Part shown: positions 40,282 to 49,120 of the stretch, piece after piece
Position numbering within the stretch: the first letter of the stretch is position 1
How the letters are laid out: the number at the start of each line of letters is the position of its first letter
NCBI GenBank assembly: GCA_015655015.1
Contig: JAATFV010000073.1
Span: forward strand, 1 to 59,349
Direction: 5' to 3'
From: Chitinophagales bacterium
Lineage (GTDB): Bacteria; Bacteroidota; Bacteroidia; Chitinophagales; Chitinophagaceae
DNA: 59,349 bases
Position numbers and translations under genes: made by a program
Notes under the pieces: model-generated
What the model was told of the DNA's origin: nothing
Databases searched by the model: none
Seen by the model: only the letters and a program-made list of their open reading frames with translations

Positions 40282-41913
40282 ATGAATACAAGAACCTTCT
40301 TTTTATTTATTTTAGTCATAACAACGGCCAGAGCCACCGCCCAAACGAGATCTTCCGCTATGATAGATTGTTTTATAGGAGATGCCAGACCCGGTGACAC
40401 GATCCGGTTACACGTCTGGAATGACAACCTTTCAGAGAGAAGCACGCACAATGTTCCCTACCGGAGTTTTATCGGCACGAATAAAGACGGCCATTTCCGG
40501 TTCAGGATCGATTCCCTGGTGCATCCGGTTTATTTTTCATTGGTAAAGGATATGGAGCTGACATTTGGCTCCTACCTGTCCTTTATTCCCCAATACCTCC
40601 TGGAGCCGGGGGATCATTTGAACATCCGCATTGACAGCCTCCGGCCGACATATGTACGTTTTTACGGCGATACGACGGATTCGATGATGGGTTACCGGAC
40701 GGTAGGCGTACATTTTTCCGGGGAAGGATCCGAAAAAAACGCCTTTACTTTCTCGCTGGACAGCAGCACCCAGCACTGGCTGCAGACTTCCTATACCCGG
40801 AAGCAGCCTTTCGATACCCATCCCCCGGATAAGGTCGATTCGGCCTACTATGCCAGCTTCCCTGGCAGACTGGAGCGTATGTATGAAGATAATAAAGCCA
40901 TTCTCGATTATAAGCTGAGCCTTCTCGAAGAGAATAAAAAGAGCATGTCTGACCTTGCTTACCGGATCACGAAGGTCAACCTCATCGGGGAGACGGAAGC
41001 AGCGGATGTGCGGGCATATTCCCTGAGTATGCCCGGCAAGGGCGATCCGAATGTCAGTGAAACGTTCAGGCTCTCGCTGGCAGCTCAGTTCCGGAAAGTA
41101 TATGACGAACATGCAAAGGTGGCTATACCGGATTCTGACCGGTTTGTCCTGCCCCTGTCGAAAGACTATATCAATTACGTGACAGAATATGCTTATTATC
41201 TTAGTCCCATGGGAAAGGGAAAGGAGTATGATTACCTGAAGGAGAATTATACCGGTGTCTTCCGGGATAAGCTGATCACTGATTTTCTGCTGAAAGATTT
41301 CTTTTATCTGAATAACAGCCAGGAGGTGCTGCGTGATGCGGTATCCACCGTGCAAAGTAATTTTTCAGCGGGGCTCATCACTAAATTATACAACAATCAG
41401 GGCACGGGCCGTACGGCTTATAACTTCGCCCTGCCGGATACCAAGGGCGGGATCCGGAAGCTGAGTGATCTTCGCGGTAAAGTCGTTTTCGTCGATCTCT
41501 GGTACACGGGCTGCGGCGCCTGCAGCAAATTTTATAAATACCAGCTTTCCCGGGTGGAGGAAAAATTCAAAGACAATCCCGATGTGACCTTTGTCACGAT
41601 CAGCATCGATAAGGAGAAGCAGACCTGGCTCACAAGCGTACAGAGCGGGTATTATACTTCCAGTGACCAGGAGAACGTAGTGAATTTGTATACGGCGGGA
41701 AGAGGCACGGAAGATCCCCTGATCACAGCCTATAATGTTACCGGGTACCCGCACCCGTTCATGATCGACCGCAATGGAAAGATTTATAAGGTCAATAAGT
41801 TACAGGCACTGGCCGAGGATCTCATTCCTATTATCGATGAGGCTATTGCTAAAGACAAACCAGCGAATAAGAAAAAGCTTCCCAAATCCACCCTTAACAA
41901 AACAATGTTATGA
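40282..41913 (+). CDS. Exported thioredoxin-like (TlpA/AhpC-TSA) protein
   Basis: The 543-residue protein has a signal peptide ending near ARATAQ. A long N-terminal region of unknown fold is followed by a TlpA-like thioredoxin domain from about residue 370. The redox motif is Cys411-Gly-Ala-Cys414 in WYTGCGACSKFY, and cis-Pro lies in GYPHPFMIDRNGKIY. It should reduce or exchange disulfides in the periplasm. It follows susD by 38 bases and is part of the same unit, an arrangement often seen in this family. Confidence 0.88.
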   Translation: MNTRTFFLFILVITTARATAQTRSSAMIDCFIGDARPGDTIRLHVWNDNLSERSTHNVPYRSFIGTNKDGHFRFRIDSLVHPVYFSLVKDMELTFGSYLSFIPQYLLEPGDHLNIRIDSLRPTYVRFYGDTTDSMMGYRTVGVHFSGEGSEKNAFTFSLDSSTQHWLQTSYTRKQPFDTHPPDKVDSAYYASFPGRLERMYEDNKAILDYKLSLLEENKKSMSDLAYRITKVNLIGETEAADVRAYSLSMPGKGDPNVSETFRLSLAAQFRKVYDEHAKVAIPDSDRFVLPLSKDYINYVTEYAYYLSPMGKGKEYDYLKENYTGVFRDKLITDFLLKDFFYLNNSQEVLRDAVSTVQSNFSAGLITKLYNNQGTGRTAYNFALPDTKGGIRKLSDLRGKVVFVDLWYTGCGACSKFYKYQLSRVEEKFKDNPDVTFVTISIDKEKQTWLTSVQSGYYTSSDQENVVNLYTAGRGTEDPLITAYNVTGYPHPFMIDRNGKIYKVNKLQALAEDLIPIIDEAIAKDKPANKKKLPKSTLNKTML

Positions 41914-42004
41914 GATCCGTACAGCACCTTCTACACCAATAGGGATGGAGCCGATCACCCGATGAACCTGGTCCCTATTATCGGCCAGGCCATCGGATTT
42001 CGGG

Positions 42005-42029
42005 GTTAGCGCTTTAAGCGCTAACTTTG
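42005..42029 (+). promoter_or_regulatory. 21-bp perfect inverted repeat overlapping a TAACTTTG box
   Basis: GTTAGCGCT (42005-42013) and AGCGCTAAC (42017-42025) flank TTA. The right arm overlaps TAACTTTG (42022-42029), an exact TAnnTTTG box 47 bases before the HMG-CoA-lyase-like gene. A TTTC resembling the -33 element lies 20 bases upstream. A bound repressor would cover the promoter. Confidence 0.6.
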
Positions 42030-42076
42030 GCGCGTGGAAACGATCACGTATTCGTAGCCATGAAAAACAGATTGTC

Positions 42077-43021
42077 ATGAGTCCTTTACACACGCCAAAG
42101 ACCCCACAGCCTGCCGCACCCGCCGGCCGGACTATGCCGTTCAGCGTCGGTCTGCCGGCTACCCTGGTGGAATGCCCCCGTGATGCCATGCAGGGATGGC
42201 CGCATATTATTCCTACGGAAAAAAAGATAGACTATATCAATTCTCTGTTAAAAGTGGGATTTGATACTCTCGACTTCGGCAGTTTTGTTTCTCCGAAGGC
42301 CATCCCGCAGATGGCGGATACCCGGCAGGTGCTCGCCGGCCTGCAGCTATCGGGGACGTCCACCAGGCTCCTGGCTATTGTCGCCAATTTTCGGGGAGCC
42401 GAAGAAGCCGCCGATTTCGACGAGATCAGCTACCTGGGTTTTCCTTTTTCCATATCGGAGACTTTCCAGCTAAGGAATACCAATAAGACGATCGAAGGCT
42501 CCCTGGCCACTGTGGAAGAAATGCAGGAGCTTTGCATCAAAAGAGAAAAAGAATTAGTCGTTTATATATCCATGGGATTTGGCAACCCTTATGGCGACCA
42601 CTGGTCGGAAGAGATCGTCTTTCAATGGGTAGACGCCCTGACCCTGCTGGGAGTAAAGACCATCTCCCTCGCGGACACCGTAGGCCTGGCCACCCCGGAA
42701 CAGGTCTTTTCCGTAACGGATTACCTGATGATGCAGGTGCCGGATTATACCATCGGCGTGCATTTACATTCCAGCCCTCATGGCCGCAAAGCCAAGATAG
42801 ATGCCGCTTTGCAGGCCGGGTGCCGAAGGTTTGACGGGGCCCTGAAAGGCATCGGCGGTTGTCCCATGGCGGGGGACGAGCTGGTGGGGAATATGGACAC
42901 GGAATGGATGATCGACTATTTCAGGAAGCTCAGTCATTCCGATTATCCCGGCTTGCTGGGGAAGCTGGATATGGACGCGCTACAGGAGAGCCTGCGTATT
43001 GCGGACGAAATTTTTGTATAA
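42077..43021 (+). CDS. HMG-CoA-lyase-like (DRE-TIM) enzyme
   Basis: The 314-residue TIM-barrel protein has the motifs of hydroxymethylglutaryl-CoA lyases and relatives: LVECPRDAMQGWP near the start in place of the usual EVGPRDGLQ, ETFQLRNTNKTI and FDGALKGIGGCPMAGDEL. The metal ligands HLHSS and the catalytic Cys loop GGCP are present. The altered first motif (CPRDAMQ rather than PRDGLQ) means substrate specificity may differ. No other leucine or ketone-body gene is nearby. It has its own promoter. Confidence 0.82.
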   Translation: MSPLHTPKTPQPAAPAGRTMPFSVGLPATLVECPRDAMQGWPHIIPTEKKIDYINSLLKVGFDTLDFGSFVSPKAIPQMADTRQVLAGLQLSGTSTRLLAIVANFRGAEEAADFDEISYLGFPFSISETFQLRNTNKTIEGSLATVEEMQELCIKREKELVVYISMGFGNPYGDHWSEEIVFQWVDALTLLGVKTISLADTVGLATPEQVFSVTDYLMMQVPDYTIGVHLHSSPHGRKAKIDAALQAGCRRFDGALKGIGGCPMAGDELVGNMDTEWMIDYFRKLSHSDYPGLLGKLDMDALQESLRIADEIFV

Positions 43022-43144
43022 CGCAAGGACTGCCGGCTAAGAAAGATTCACCTGACCCGATGATAACACTGATAGCCTGGTAATGAAACATCCGGCTTGA
43101 TGGTATCCTGATAATCCGAATTTCCCGATAAATAATAGCTTAAC

Positions 43145-44206
43145 ATGGAATTCCAGCTGCCGATACAAATACCGTCCCTCCCTGAGCCCATCCGCTACCA
43201 GGATAAGATCATGCTGACCGGCTCCTGTTTTACGGAGCATATCGGGAATAATCTCCGGGACTTAAAATTCGATGTATTGCAGAACCCCAACGGCATCCTG
43301 TTCGATCCGGCCAGCGTTGCTTCCAGCCTGGTGTCTTATATACAGAACCGGCAATACGGGGAGGAAGACCTGGTCTTTTTTAATGAGCTCTGGCAAAGCT
43401 GGCAACACCATAGCCTTTTTTCTCATACGGATAAAACCGCATGCCTTCGGGCCATCAACGAGTCACAGTCCCGGGCGCATGCCTTTCTAAAGGAAGCCAG
43501 GTGGCTGATCATTACCCTGGGCACTTCTTTCTCCTACCGGCTGGCGCCGGACGCGCCCGCCTCCCTGCAGAATGCAGCGGCCCGTACAGCTGCTGCGGCT
43601 GGAAAACCCGCCGTCGCAGGCAGCCTTTATCCGGTGGCCAATTGCCACCGGGCTCCCGGACAGGCTTTTCACAAGCACCTGATGACGATCGAAGAGATCA
43701 ATACGGCACTGGATAGTTGCCTGTATCAATTATTTTATTTTAATCCGGGTCTTCGGGTGATCTTTACTGTCAGCCCGGTGCGCCATATCCGCGATGGGGT
43801 CATTGAGAATAATCGCAGCAAAGCCCGGCTGATAGAGTCTGTTCATCACCTGGTGAACAAATTCGACAGGCTTTTTTACTTCCCCGCATATGAGCTGGTC
43901 ATCGATGTGCTGCGGGACTACCGGTTCTATGATATCGATATGGTCCACCCGAATTACCAGGCCACCAGTTTCGTGCTGGAGAAATTCACGCGCCATTTTA
44001 TCGACGAGCCCTCGCAGCAGCTCATGGAAGAAGTGAAAAAGATCCTCATCGCCCGCCGTCACAAGCCATTTCAGCCCACCACCCGGGCCCATAAGAAATT
44101 TCTGCTGGATCATTTCGAAAAGACCCGGGAGCTCAGCAGGAAATACCCCTTCCTGGACCTGGCCGAAGAGCTGGGTTATTTTTCGGCCGGCCAGACGTTG
44201 GAGTGA
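43145..44206 (+). CDS. GSCFA-domain protein, SGNH-hydrolase-like
   Basis: The 353-residue protein carries the family motif in IMLTGSCFTEHIG, the region LIITLGTSFSYRL and the late DxxH site in DIDMVHPNYQ. This suggests a GDSL/SGNH-type hydrolase fold. GSCFA is a named family of unknown reaction. The C-terminal part is basic and helical. It follows the HMG-CoA-lyase-like gene by 123 bases on the same strand. Confidence 0.82.
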   Translation: MEFQLPIQIPSLPEPIRYQDKIMLTGSCFTEHIGNNLRDLKFDVLQNPNGILFDPASVASSLVSYIQNRQYGEEDLVFFNELWQSWQHHSLFSHTDKTACLRAINESQSRAHAFLKEARWLIITLGTSFSYRLAPDAPASLQNAAARTAAAAGKPAVAGSLYPVANCHRAPGQAFHKHLMTIEEINTALDSCLYQLFYFNPGLRVIFTVSPVRHIRDGVIENNRSKARLIESVHHLVNKFDRLFYFPAYELVIDVLRDYRFYDIDMVHPNYQATSFVLEKFTRHFIDEPSQQLMEEVKKILIARRHKPFQPTTRAHKKFLLDHFEKTRELSRKYPFLDLAEELGYFSAGQTLE

Positions 44207-44364
44207 GGGGCTTGAGTTATAATTTTAATATGCAAAGGGAATATGATAGTAAGCGTATTGTTAAAAATACAGATTGTCTTCAGATTCTCTTAATGGAGGC
44301 TTAACATAACCGTGCAACATCTCCGGCCTTCCGTCCCTATTTTTGCTATTACCTAAAATTTATT

Positions 44365-46803
44365 ATGAATAAACACACGCTGATAGCCATAGCTATGCTA
44401 TCCTGCTTCCTCTATTCCAATGCCCAGGATCTCAGCACTCTTGAGAGCCATCGTGTCCGGCTTCCCAATGGCTGGTCGCTGACTCCCGCAGGCTCCAGCC
44501 TTCCGCTGGGGGACCTGCCCCTCAATATCGCTGTCAGCCATTCCGGCAAATACGCTGCTATCACCAATAACGGCCAGAGCGTACAATCCATTCAGCTGAT
44601 AGATACCCGGGCCGGCCGGCAGCTGGATAGTGTCGAGATCGGCACTGCCTGGGGCGGCATTATTTTCAGCGATGACGAAAAATCACTCTATGTTTCCGGC
44701 GGCAACGACAACTGGATCATTAAATACGCGATCCGTTCCGGCAAGCTGATCAATACCGATACGATCCGGCTTGGCGCTCCGCTGCCGAATAAAGTGTCTC
44801 CGACCGGCATCGCTCTCAACGAGAAGAAAGGATTGCTGTACACTGTCACCAAAGAGAATAACAGCCTTTATACGATCGATCTCCACACCAATAAAATAGT
44901 GTCCCGGCTCCCTCTTAGCAGTGAAGGGTATACCTGCTTGCTGTCCCCGGACAGGAAAGAGCTGTATATCAGCCTCTGGGGCGGAAAGAAGATCCTCGTT
45001 TATAACACGGATACCAACGGGTTCACCGATAGTATCGCTGCAGGCAGCCATCCTAATGATCTTTGTCTCTCCAGGGATGGTCGCGTCCTCTACGTCGCTA
45101 ATGCGGACGACAACAGTGTTTCCGTCATCGATATCCGGCAGCGGAAAGTGCTGGAGACCCTGAACGCCGCCCTGTATCCCGACTCCCGCACCGGCTCTAC
45201 CACCAATGGGGTGGCGCTCAGCACCGATGAAAAAACACTCTTTGTTGCCGATGCGGATAATAACTGTGTGGCGGTATTCGACGTTCATCAACCGGGTTCC
45301 AGCGTATCCAGGGGATTTATACCTACCGGCTGGTATCCCACCTGTGTCCGTGTGATAGGCAAACAACTTTTTGTCGCCAATGGCAAAGGGTTTTCCTCCT
45401 TTCCCAATCCTCAGGGCCCGAATCCTATCGATGTCCGGCAGCGGGTGTTCATCCATCAGGGAGATTCTGTCCGCAATAAAAAAATCCGTGAACAATACAT
45501 TGGCGGAGGCCTGCTCATGGGCACCCTCAGCATGATCCCCATCCCTTCCGATCCGCAGCTGGCTATTTATTCTCAGGCTGTATATAAGAACACGCCGTAT
45601 AACAAAGCTACAGAGCTCGTAATAGACGAAGCCGGTGAAACGAATAATCCCATTCCTTCTAAAGTGGGCGGTCCTTCGCCGATCAAGCACGTATTTTATA
45701 TCATCAAGGAGAATCGTACCTATGACCAGGTGCTGGGTGATATCACAGAAGGTAATGGCGATACCAGCCTGGTGTTATTCGGAAAGAACATCACACCTAA
45801 CCAGCATGCGCTGTGCAGTCAATTCGTCCTGCTGGATAATTTCTATGTGGATGGAGAAGTCAGTGCCGATGGGCATAACTGGAGCATGGGAGCCTATGCG
45901 ACGGACTACATGGAAAAACTCTGGCCTTACAGTTATGGGCACCGGGGCGGGAACCTGGCTTCCCCCACGATGCGCAATAAAGACTATATCTGGGACCAGG
46001 CTAAAAAAGCCGGTCTTACTTATCGTACCTACGGCGAGTTTTCCAACAAAGGTAAAGGTGCGATACCTTCCCTGGCAGGGCATGTTGCTCCGGATTTCCT
46101 GGATTTTGATCTGCACGTCACCGATACTTCCCGGACCACTATATGGATAAGGGAATTCGACTCCCTGCTGGCGATCAACGCCGTGCCGCAATTCAATACG
46201 ATCCGCCTGGGCTGTGATCATACGGAAGGCACTTCAGCCGGACGTCCGACTCCTTTCTCGCATGTAGCGGACAACGACCTGGCCGTGGGACAGCTGATCG
46301 AACACCTGAGCCAAAGCGCGCTCTGGAAGGAAAGCGTGGTCTTCATCCTGGAAGACGATGCGCAGAACGGTCCTGATCATGTGGATGCCCATCGTTCTCC
46401 GGCTTATATCGCCGGTGGGTATGTGAAAAGACATTTTGTAGACCATACCATGTATACGACTTCTTCCATGCTGCATACCATGGAGCTGATCCTGGGCATG
46501 GAACCGATGACGCAATATGATGCCGCTGCGGTACCGATGTTCCGTTCTTTTACCGCGAATGCCAATGCGACTCCTTTCACGGCGCTGCCTTCCAATATCA
46601 ACCTGAATGATATGAATCCCTCAAAGTCGAAGCTGGCGGGGATGGCGAAGGGGCTGGATTTTTCCCGGGAAGACGTAGTGCCCGATGTGCTCATGAATGC
46701 CATGCTGTGGAAATCCATAAAAGGGGAGAATGCGCTTGTGCCGGTTCCGACCCGGGCGGCCTTTATGCAGACTTCACCTGGCAAGGACAGGGATGATGAT
46801 TAA
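44365..46803 (+). CDS. YncE-like beta-propeller fused to an alkaline-phosphatase-superfamily domain
   Basis: The 812-residue exported protein has a signal peptide (LIAIAMLSCFLYSNA). An N-terminal YncE-like seven-bladed propeller spans about 30-390, with repeated blades (YVANADDNSVSVIDIRQRKV, FVADADNNCVAVFDVHQ). A C-terminal phosphoesterase-type domain spans about 430-780 (HVFYIIKENRTYDQVLGD, then DNFYVDGEVSADGHNWSMGA and FILEDDAQNGPDHVDAHRSP). This matches the phosphatase/phosphoesterase fold and the Bacteroidota family annotated as bifunctional YncE/alkaline phosphatase. Substrate unknown. Confidence 0.88.
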   Translation: MNKHTLIAIAMLSCFLYSNAQDLSTLESHRVRLPNGWSLTPAGSSLPLGDLPLNIAVSHSGKYAAITNNGQSVQSIQLIDTRAGRQLDSVEIGTAWGGIIFSDDEKSLYVSGGNDNWIIKYAIRSGKLINTDTIRLGAPLPNKVSPTGIALNEKKGLLYTVTKENNSLYTIDLHTNKIVSRLPLSSEGYTCLLSPDRKELYISLWGGKKILVYNTDTNGFTDSIAAGSHPNDLCLSRDGRVLYVANADDNSVSVIDIRQRKVLETLNAALYPDSRTGSTTNGVALSTDEKTLFVADADNNCVAVFDVHQPGSSVSRGFIPTGWYPTCVRVIGKQLFVANGKGFSSFPNPQGPNPIDVRQRVFIHQGDSVRNKKIREQYIGGGLLMGTLSMIPIPSDPQLAIYSQAVYKNTPYNKATELVIDEAGETNNPIPSKVGGPSPIKHVFYIIKENRTYDQVLGDITEGNGDTSLVLFGKNITPNQHALCSQFVLLDNFYVDGEVSADGHNWSMGAYATDYMEKLWPYSYGHRGGNLASPTMRNKDYIWDQAKKAGLTYRTYGEFSNKGKGAIPSLAGHVAPDFLDFDLHVTDTSRTTIWIREFDSLLAINAVPQFNTIRLGCDHTEGTSAGRPTPFSHVADNDLAVGQLIEHLSQSALWKESVVFILEDDAQNGPDHVDAHRSPAYIAGGYVKRHFVDHTMYTTSSMLHTMELILGMEPMTQYDAAAVPMFRSFTANANATPFTALPSNINLNDMNPSKSKLAGMAKGLDFSREDVVPDVLMNAMLWKSIKGENALVPVPTRAAFMQTSPGKDRDDD

Positions 46804-46833
46804 ACCAGTAAACAGACTAAGTGAATCTACCAA

Positions 46834-46867
46834 CTGCGACTGTCCTTTGGGCAGTCGCAGCTTATTT
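46834..46867 (+). terminator. Terminator after the YncE/phosphatase gene
   Basis: CTGCGACTG-CC pairs with GG-CAGTCGCAG around loop TTTG, with one bulged T, and is followed by CTTATTT. Confidence 0.7.
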
Positions 46868-46908
46868 AATGTCGTCTTACTTATCGGATAATTAACCTGG
46901 GTTGGCAT

Positions 46909-46943
46909 ACCGGACAGGAGCCAGCATTCCGGTCCGGTTTTTT
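46909..46943 (+). terminator. Second terminator-like hairpin
   Basis: ACCGGAC (46909-46915) pairs with GTCCGGT (46932-46938), followed by a run of T. The 16-base loop is long. It lies before the end of the convergent miaE gene. Confidence 0.5.
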
Positions 46944-46957
46944 ATGGAGTTACTTTC

Positions 46958-47566
46958 CTAATGAATCCTGTCCCCCCGTACCTCCAGATCCAACATCACG
47001 CCCCCCTCGAATTCCAGCCATTCCTTCCAGCGTAACCGTACGGTCTCCTTTTCGACATAGGTCTCCGCCAGCTCAATGAACAGATGATAGTGTCCGGCCT
47101 CGCTTTCCATAAAGCGGCGGTAGAACTGTCGGAGGTAGTCGTCCTCAAGTCCCTCGCTCAGCCGTTTGAACCGTTCGCAGCTACGGGCTTCTATCAGGGC
47201 AAAAATAAGCAGCTTGTCCAGGAATCGTTCTTCATCACTGCCTCCCTTTTTCTGAAACTCCATCAGCTTGTTCACATATTGGTCCTTCCGCTGGCGGCCC
47301 AGGGTAAGCTTCCTTTTGCTGAGCTCGGCCAGGACCAGGCGGAAATGCCCCCATTCCTCCGTTACGATAGGGGAGAGGTCCTGCACTAATTTCTCTTTTT
47401 CGGAATATCGCTGGATCAGGGAGATGCAGCTGGTGGCGGCTTTTTGCTCGCACCAGGCATGATCGGTGAGAATGTCTTCCAGCGAGATGCTGGCCAGGTC
47501 CACCCAACGGGGATCGGTAGGTAATTGCAGGCCAAGGATATTCTTTTGTTCCGGAACTGTTTCCAT
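46958..47566 (-). CDS. miaE: tRNA-(ms2io6A) hydroxylase-like protein
   Basis: The 202-residue ferritin-like protein shows diiron ligands in EEWGHF, EARSCERF and ESEAGHYHLF, in the order known for MiaE. MiaE hydroxylates the isopentenyl group of modified A37 in tRNA. It begins with ATG at 47566, and a TAGGTTTG box (47571-47578) ends 4 bases before it. It is divergent from the bioF-like gene. Confidence 0.85.
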   Translation of the reverse strand: METVPEQKNILGLQLPTDPRWVDLASISLEDILTDHAWCEQKAATSCISLIQRYSEKEKLVQDLSPIVTEEWGHFRLVLAELSKRKLTLGRQRKDQYVNKLMEFQKKGGSDEERFLDKLLIFALIEARSCERFKRLSEGLEDDYLRQFYRRFMESEAGHYHLFIELAETYVEKETVRLRWKEWLEFEGGVMLDLEVRGDRIH

Positions 47567-47570
47567 GCTG

Positions 47571-47578
47571 CAAACCTA
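47571..47578 (-). promoter_or_regulatory. -7 box TAGGTTTG of miaE
   Basis: Exact TAnnTTTG match on the minus strand, followed by CAGC and the ATG. No clear -33 box. The plus-strand promoter of the neighbouring bioF-like gene uses the same octamer. Confidence 0.45.
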
Positions 47579-47614
47579 TCGAATTCCGGTCATATCTGCC
47601 GCCGGCCTCTAACA

Positions 47615-47644
47615 TTGGCGGATGGGCATTTTAATGTAGGTTTG
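47615..47644 (+). promoter_or_regulatory. Promoter of the bioF-like gene (TTG-N19-TAGGTTTG)
   Basis: TTG at 47615-47617, 19 bases, then TAGGTTTG at 47637-47644, matching the Bacteroidota consensus. The TTG start codon at 47661 lies 16 bases after the box. Confidence 0.65.
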
Positions 47645-47660
47645 CCGGAAAACTCACCTC

Positions 47661-48830
47661 TTGAGCGAAGAATTTCTGCATAAAAAACTCAACGAACGGA
47701 AGGAACAGAACGCTTTCCGTCAATTGCGCCTGCCGGATGGCAAAACGGATTTTTGCTCCAACGATTACCTGGGCATTGCCACCAACGGGCTCATCGAAAA
47801 GAACCTGTTCGATTTCCATGCCGTCAATCCGACGCCGGAAACCCAATCGGACGTTGTCCGGGGCCCCGATCGTCCTGTACGCCACGGCAGCAGCGGCTCC
47901 CGCCTTCTGGCCGGCAACTATCCCCTCATCGAAGAGACGGAAAGAGAGCTGGCAGCCTTCCATGAGGCAGCGGCCGGCCTGATCTTTAATTCAGGTTACG
48001 ATGCCAACCTGGGACTTTTAAGTTCCGTCCCCCAGCGGGGAGATACCATCTTCTACGATTACCTGAGCCATGCGTCCATCCGCGATGGAATGCGTCTCTC
48101 CTTTGCCCGCTCCTTCTCCTTCGGACATAATGATCTGGCCGACCTCGAAAAGAGACTGCAGGCTGCGGCCGCTCCGGGGGATCCGTCTCACGAAGGCAAC
48201 CTCTTCGTCGTCACGGAATCCGTCTTCTCCATGGATGGCGATCAGGCCCCCCTTCAGGCCATGGCAGCCCTATGCGCACAATATGGAGCTCACCTGATCG
48301 TAGACGAAGCACACGCCACCGGCGTCATCGGCAAAAAAGGGGAGGGGCTGGTGCAGCACCTGGGATTGGAAACAGCCTGTTTCGCGCGTATTCATACTTT
48401 CGGCAAGGCCGTTGGCTGCCACGGCGCGATTATCTTAGGCAGTCCGCAACTTCGGGATTACCTTATTAATTTCTCGCGGGCTTTCATCTATACCACAGCG
48501 CTGCCGGAAAGCAGCGTGCTGGCTATCAGCAAAGCTTATGAATTATTCCCTCAGATGGATAAAGAAAGAGACAGGTTGCAGCAGCTGATCGTTCGTTTCC
48601 AACAGGCTTCTCTGCGCTTCGAACGACTGAACAGCGCCACCCCCATCCAGGGCGTCATCGTTCCGGGTAATGAAGCCGTAAGAGCATTGGCCGCCCGGTT
48701 GCAGGCTGCAGGACTGGATGTTCGTCCTATCCTGTATCCCACCGTTCCGAAAGGAAGTGAAAGACTGAGGATTGTCCTGCATGCATTTAATACCATCGAA
48801 GAGCTGGATGCGCTGATCGCGGAATTATAA
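47661..48830 (+). CDS. bioF: 8-amino-7-oxononanoate synthase-like enzyme
   Basis: The 389-residue enzyme belongs to the alpha-oxoamine synthases. The PLP Lys249 is in HTFGKAVGCHGA, and FCSNDYLGIA, GSRLLAGN and VDEAHATGVIG are typical. In biotin synthesis it joins pimeloyl thioester and alanine; other members use glycine or serine, so the assignment is likely but not certain. No other bio gene is in the window. It starts with TTG, supported by the promoter just upstream and the normal N-terminus. Confidence 0.85.
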   Translation: MSEEFLHKKLNERKEQNAFRQLRLPDGKTDFCSNDYLGIATNGLIEKNLFDFHAVNPTPETQSDVVRGPDRPVRHGSSGSRLLAGNYPLIEETERELAAFHEAAAGLIFNSGYDANLGLLSSVPQRGDTIFYDYLSHASIRDGMRLSFARSFSFGHNDLADLEKRLQAAAAPGDPSHEGNLFVVTESVFSMDGDQAPLQAMAALCAQYGAHLIVDEAHATGVIGKKGEGLVQHLGLETACFARIHTFGKAVGCHGAIILGSPQLRDYLINFSRAFIYTTALPESSVLAISKAYELFPQMDKERDRLQQLIVRFQQASLRFERLNSATPIQGVIVPGNEAVRALAARLQAAGLDVRPILYPTVPKGSERLRIVLHAFNTIEELDALIAEL

Positions 48831-49120
48831 AAGCCTTTCCATTTTCACCGTCCAATTATTTTTGGATGTATATGTTGAATTCACATAGTGTTTAAAAATA
48901 AGCCGGCTCACTGCTGAGACCGGCCTATTATCTACCTGAACCACCTGAACTGTCCTAATAGTTTAAATGTATTTTTGTAATAGTTACGATGTCTTTCTGA
49001 GTGCAAATTTTAGAATAAGTGAGCATTCCGACAATACCATTTTGTGGTATTACCTATTCAGGGAATTTAAAAAAATACATTACTTTTAAGCCTTTTACCC
49101 AATCACCTTCAACATAGCGT
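48831..49120 (+). promoter_or_regulatory. Upstream region and leader of the penicillin-acylase gene
   Basis: This 290-bp AT-rich gap holds a TATTTTTG box (48970-48977) that may be the promoter, 144 bases before the ATG at 49121. Between them AATACCA (49033-49039) and TGGTATT (49045-49051) form a perfect 7-bp inverted repeat with loop TTTTG. It could be an operator or a leader hairpin. Nothing else was recognised. Confidence 0.45.

Noticed and set aside
44683..45690. Minus-strand frame of 335 codons opposite the YncE/phosphatase gene
   Set aside because: Antisense shadow of the beta-propeller repeats, without recognisable motifs.
48900..48935. Terminator-like GCCGG...CCGGC element after the bioF-like gene
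   Set aside because: The stem has an internal mismatch loop and only a weak T tract; kept out as uncertain.
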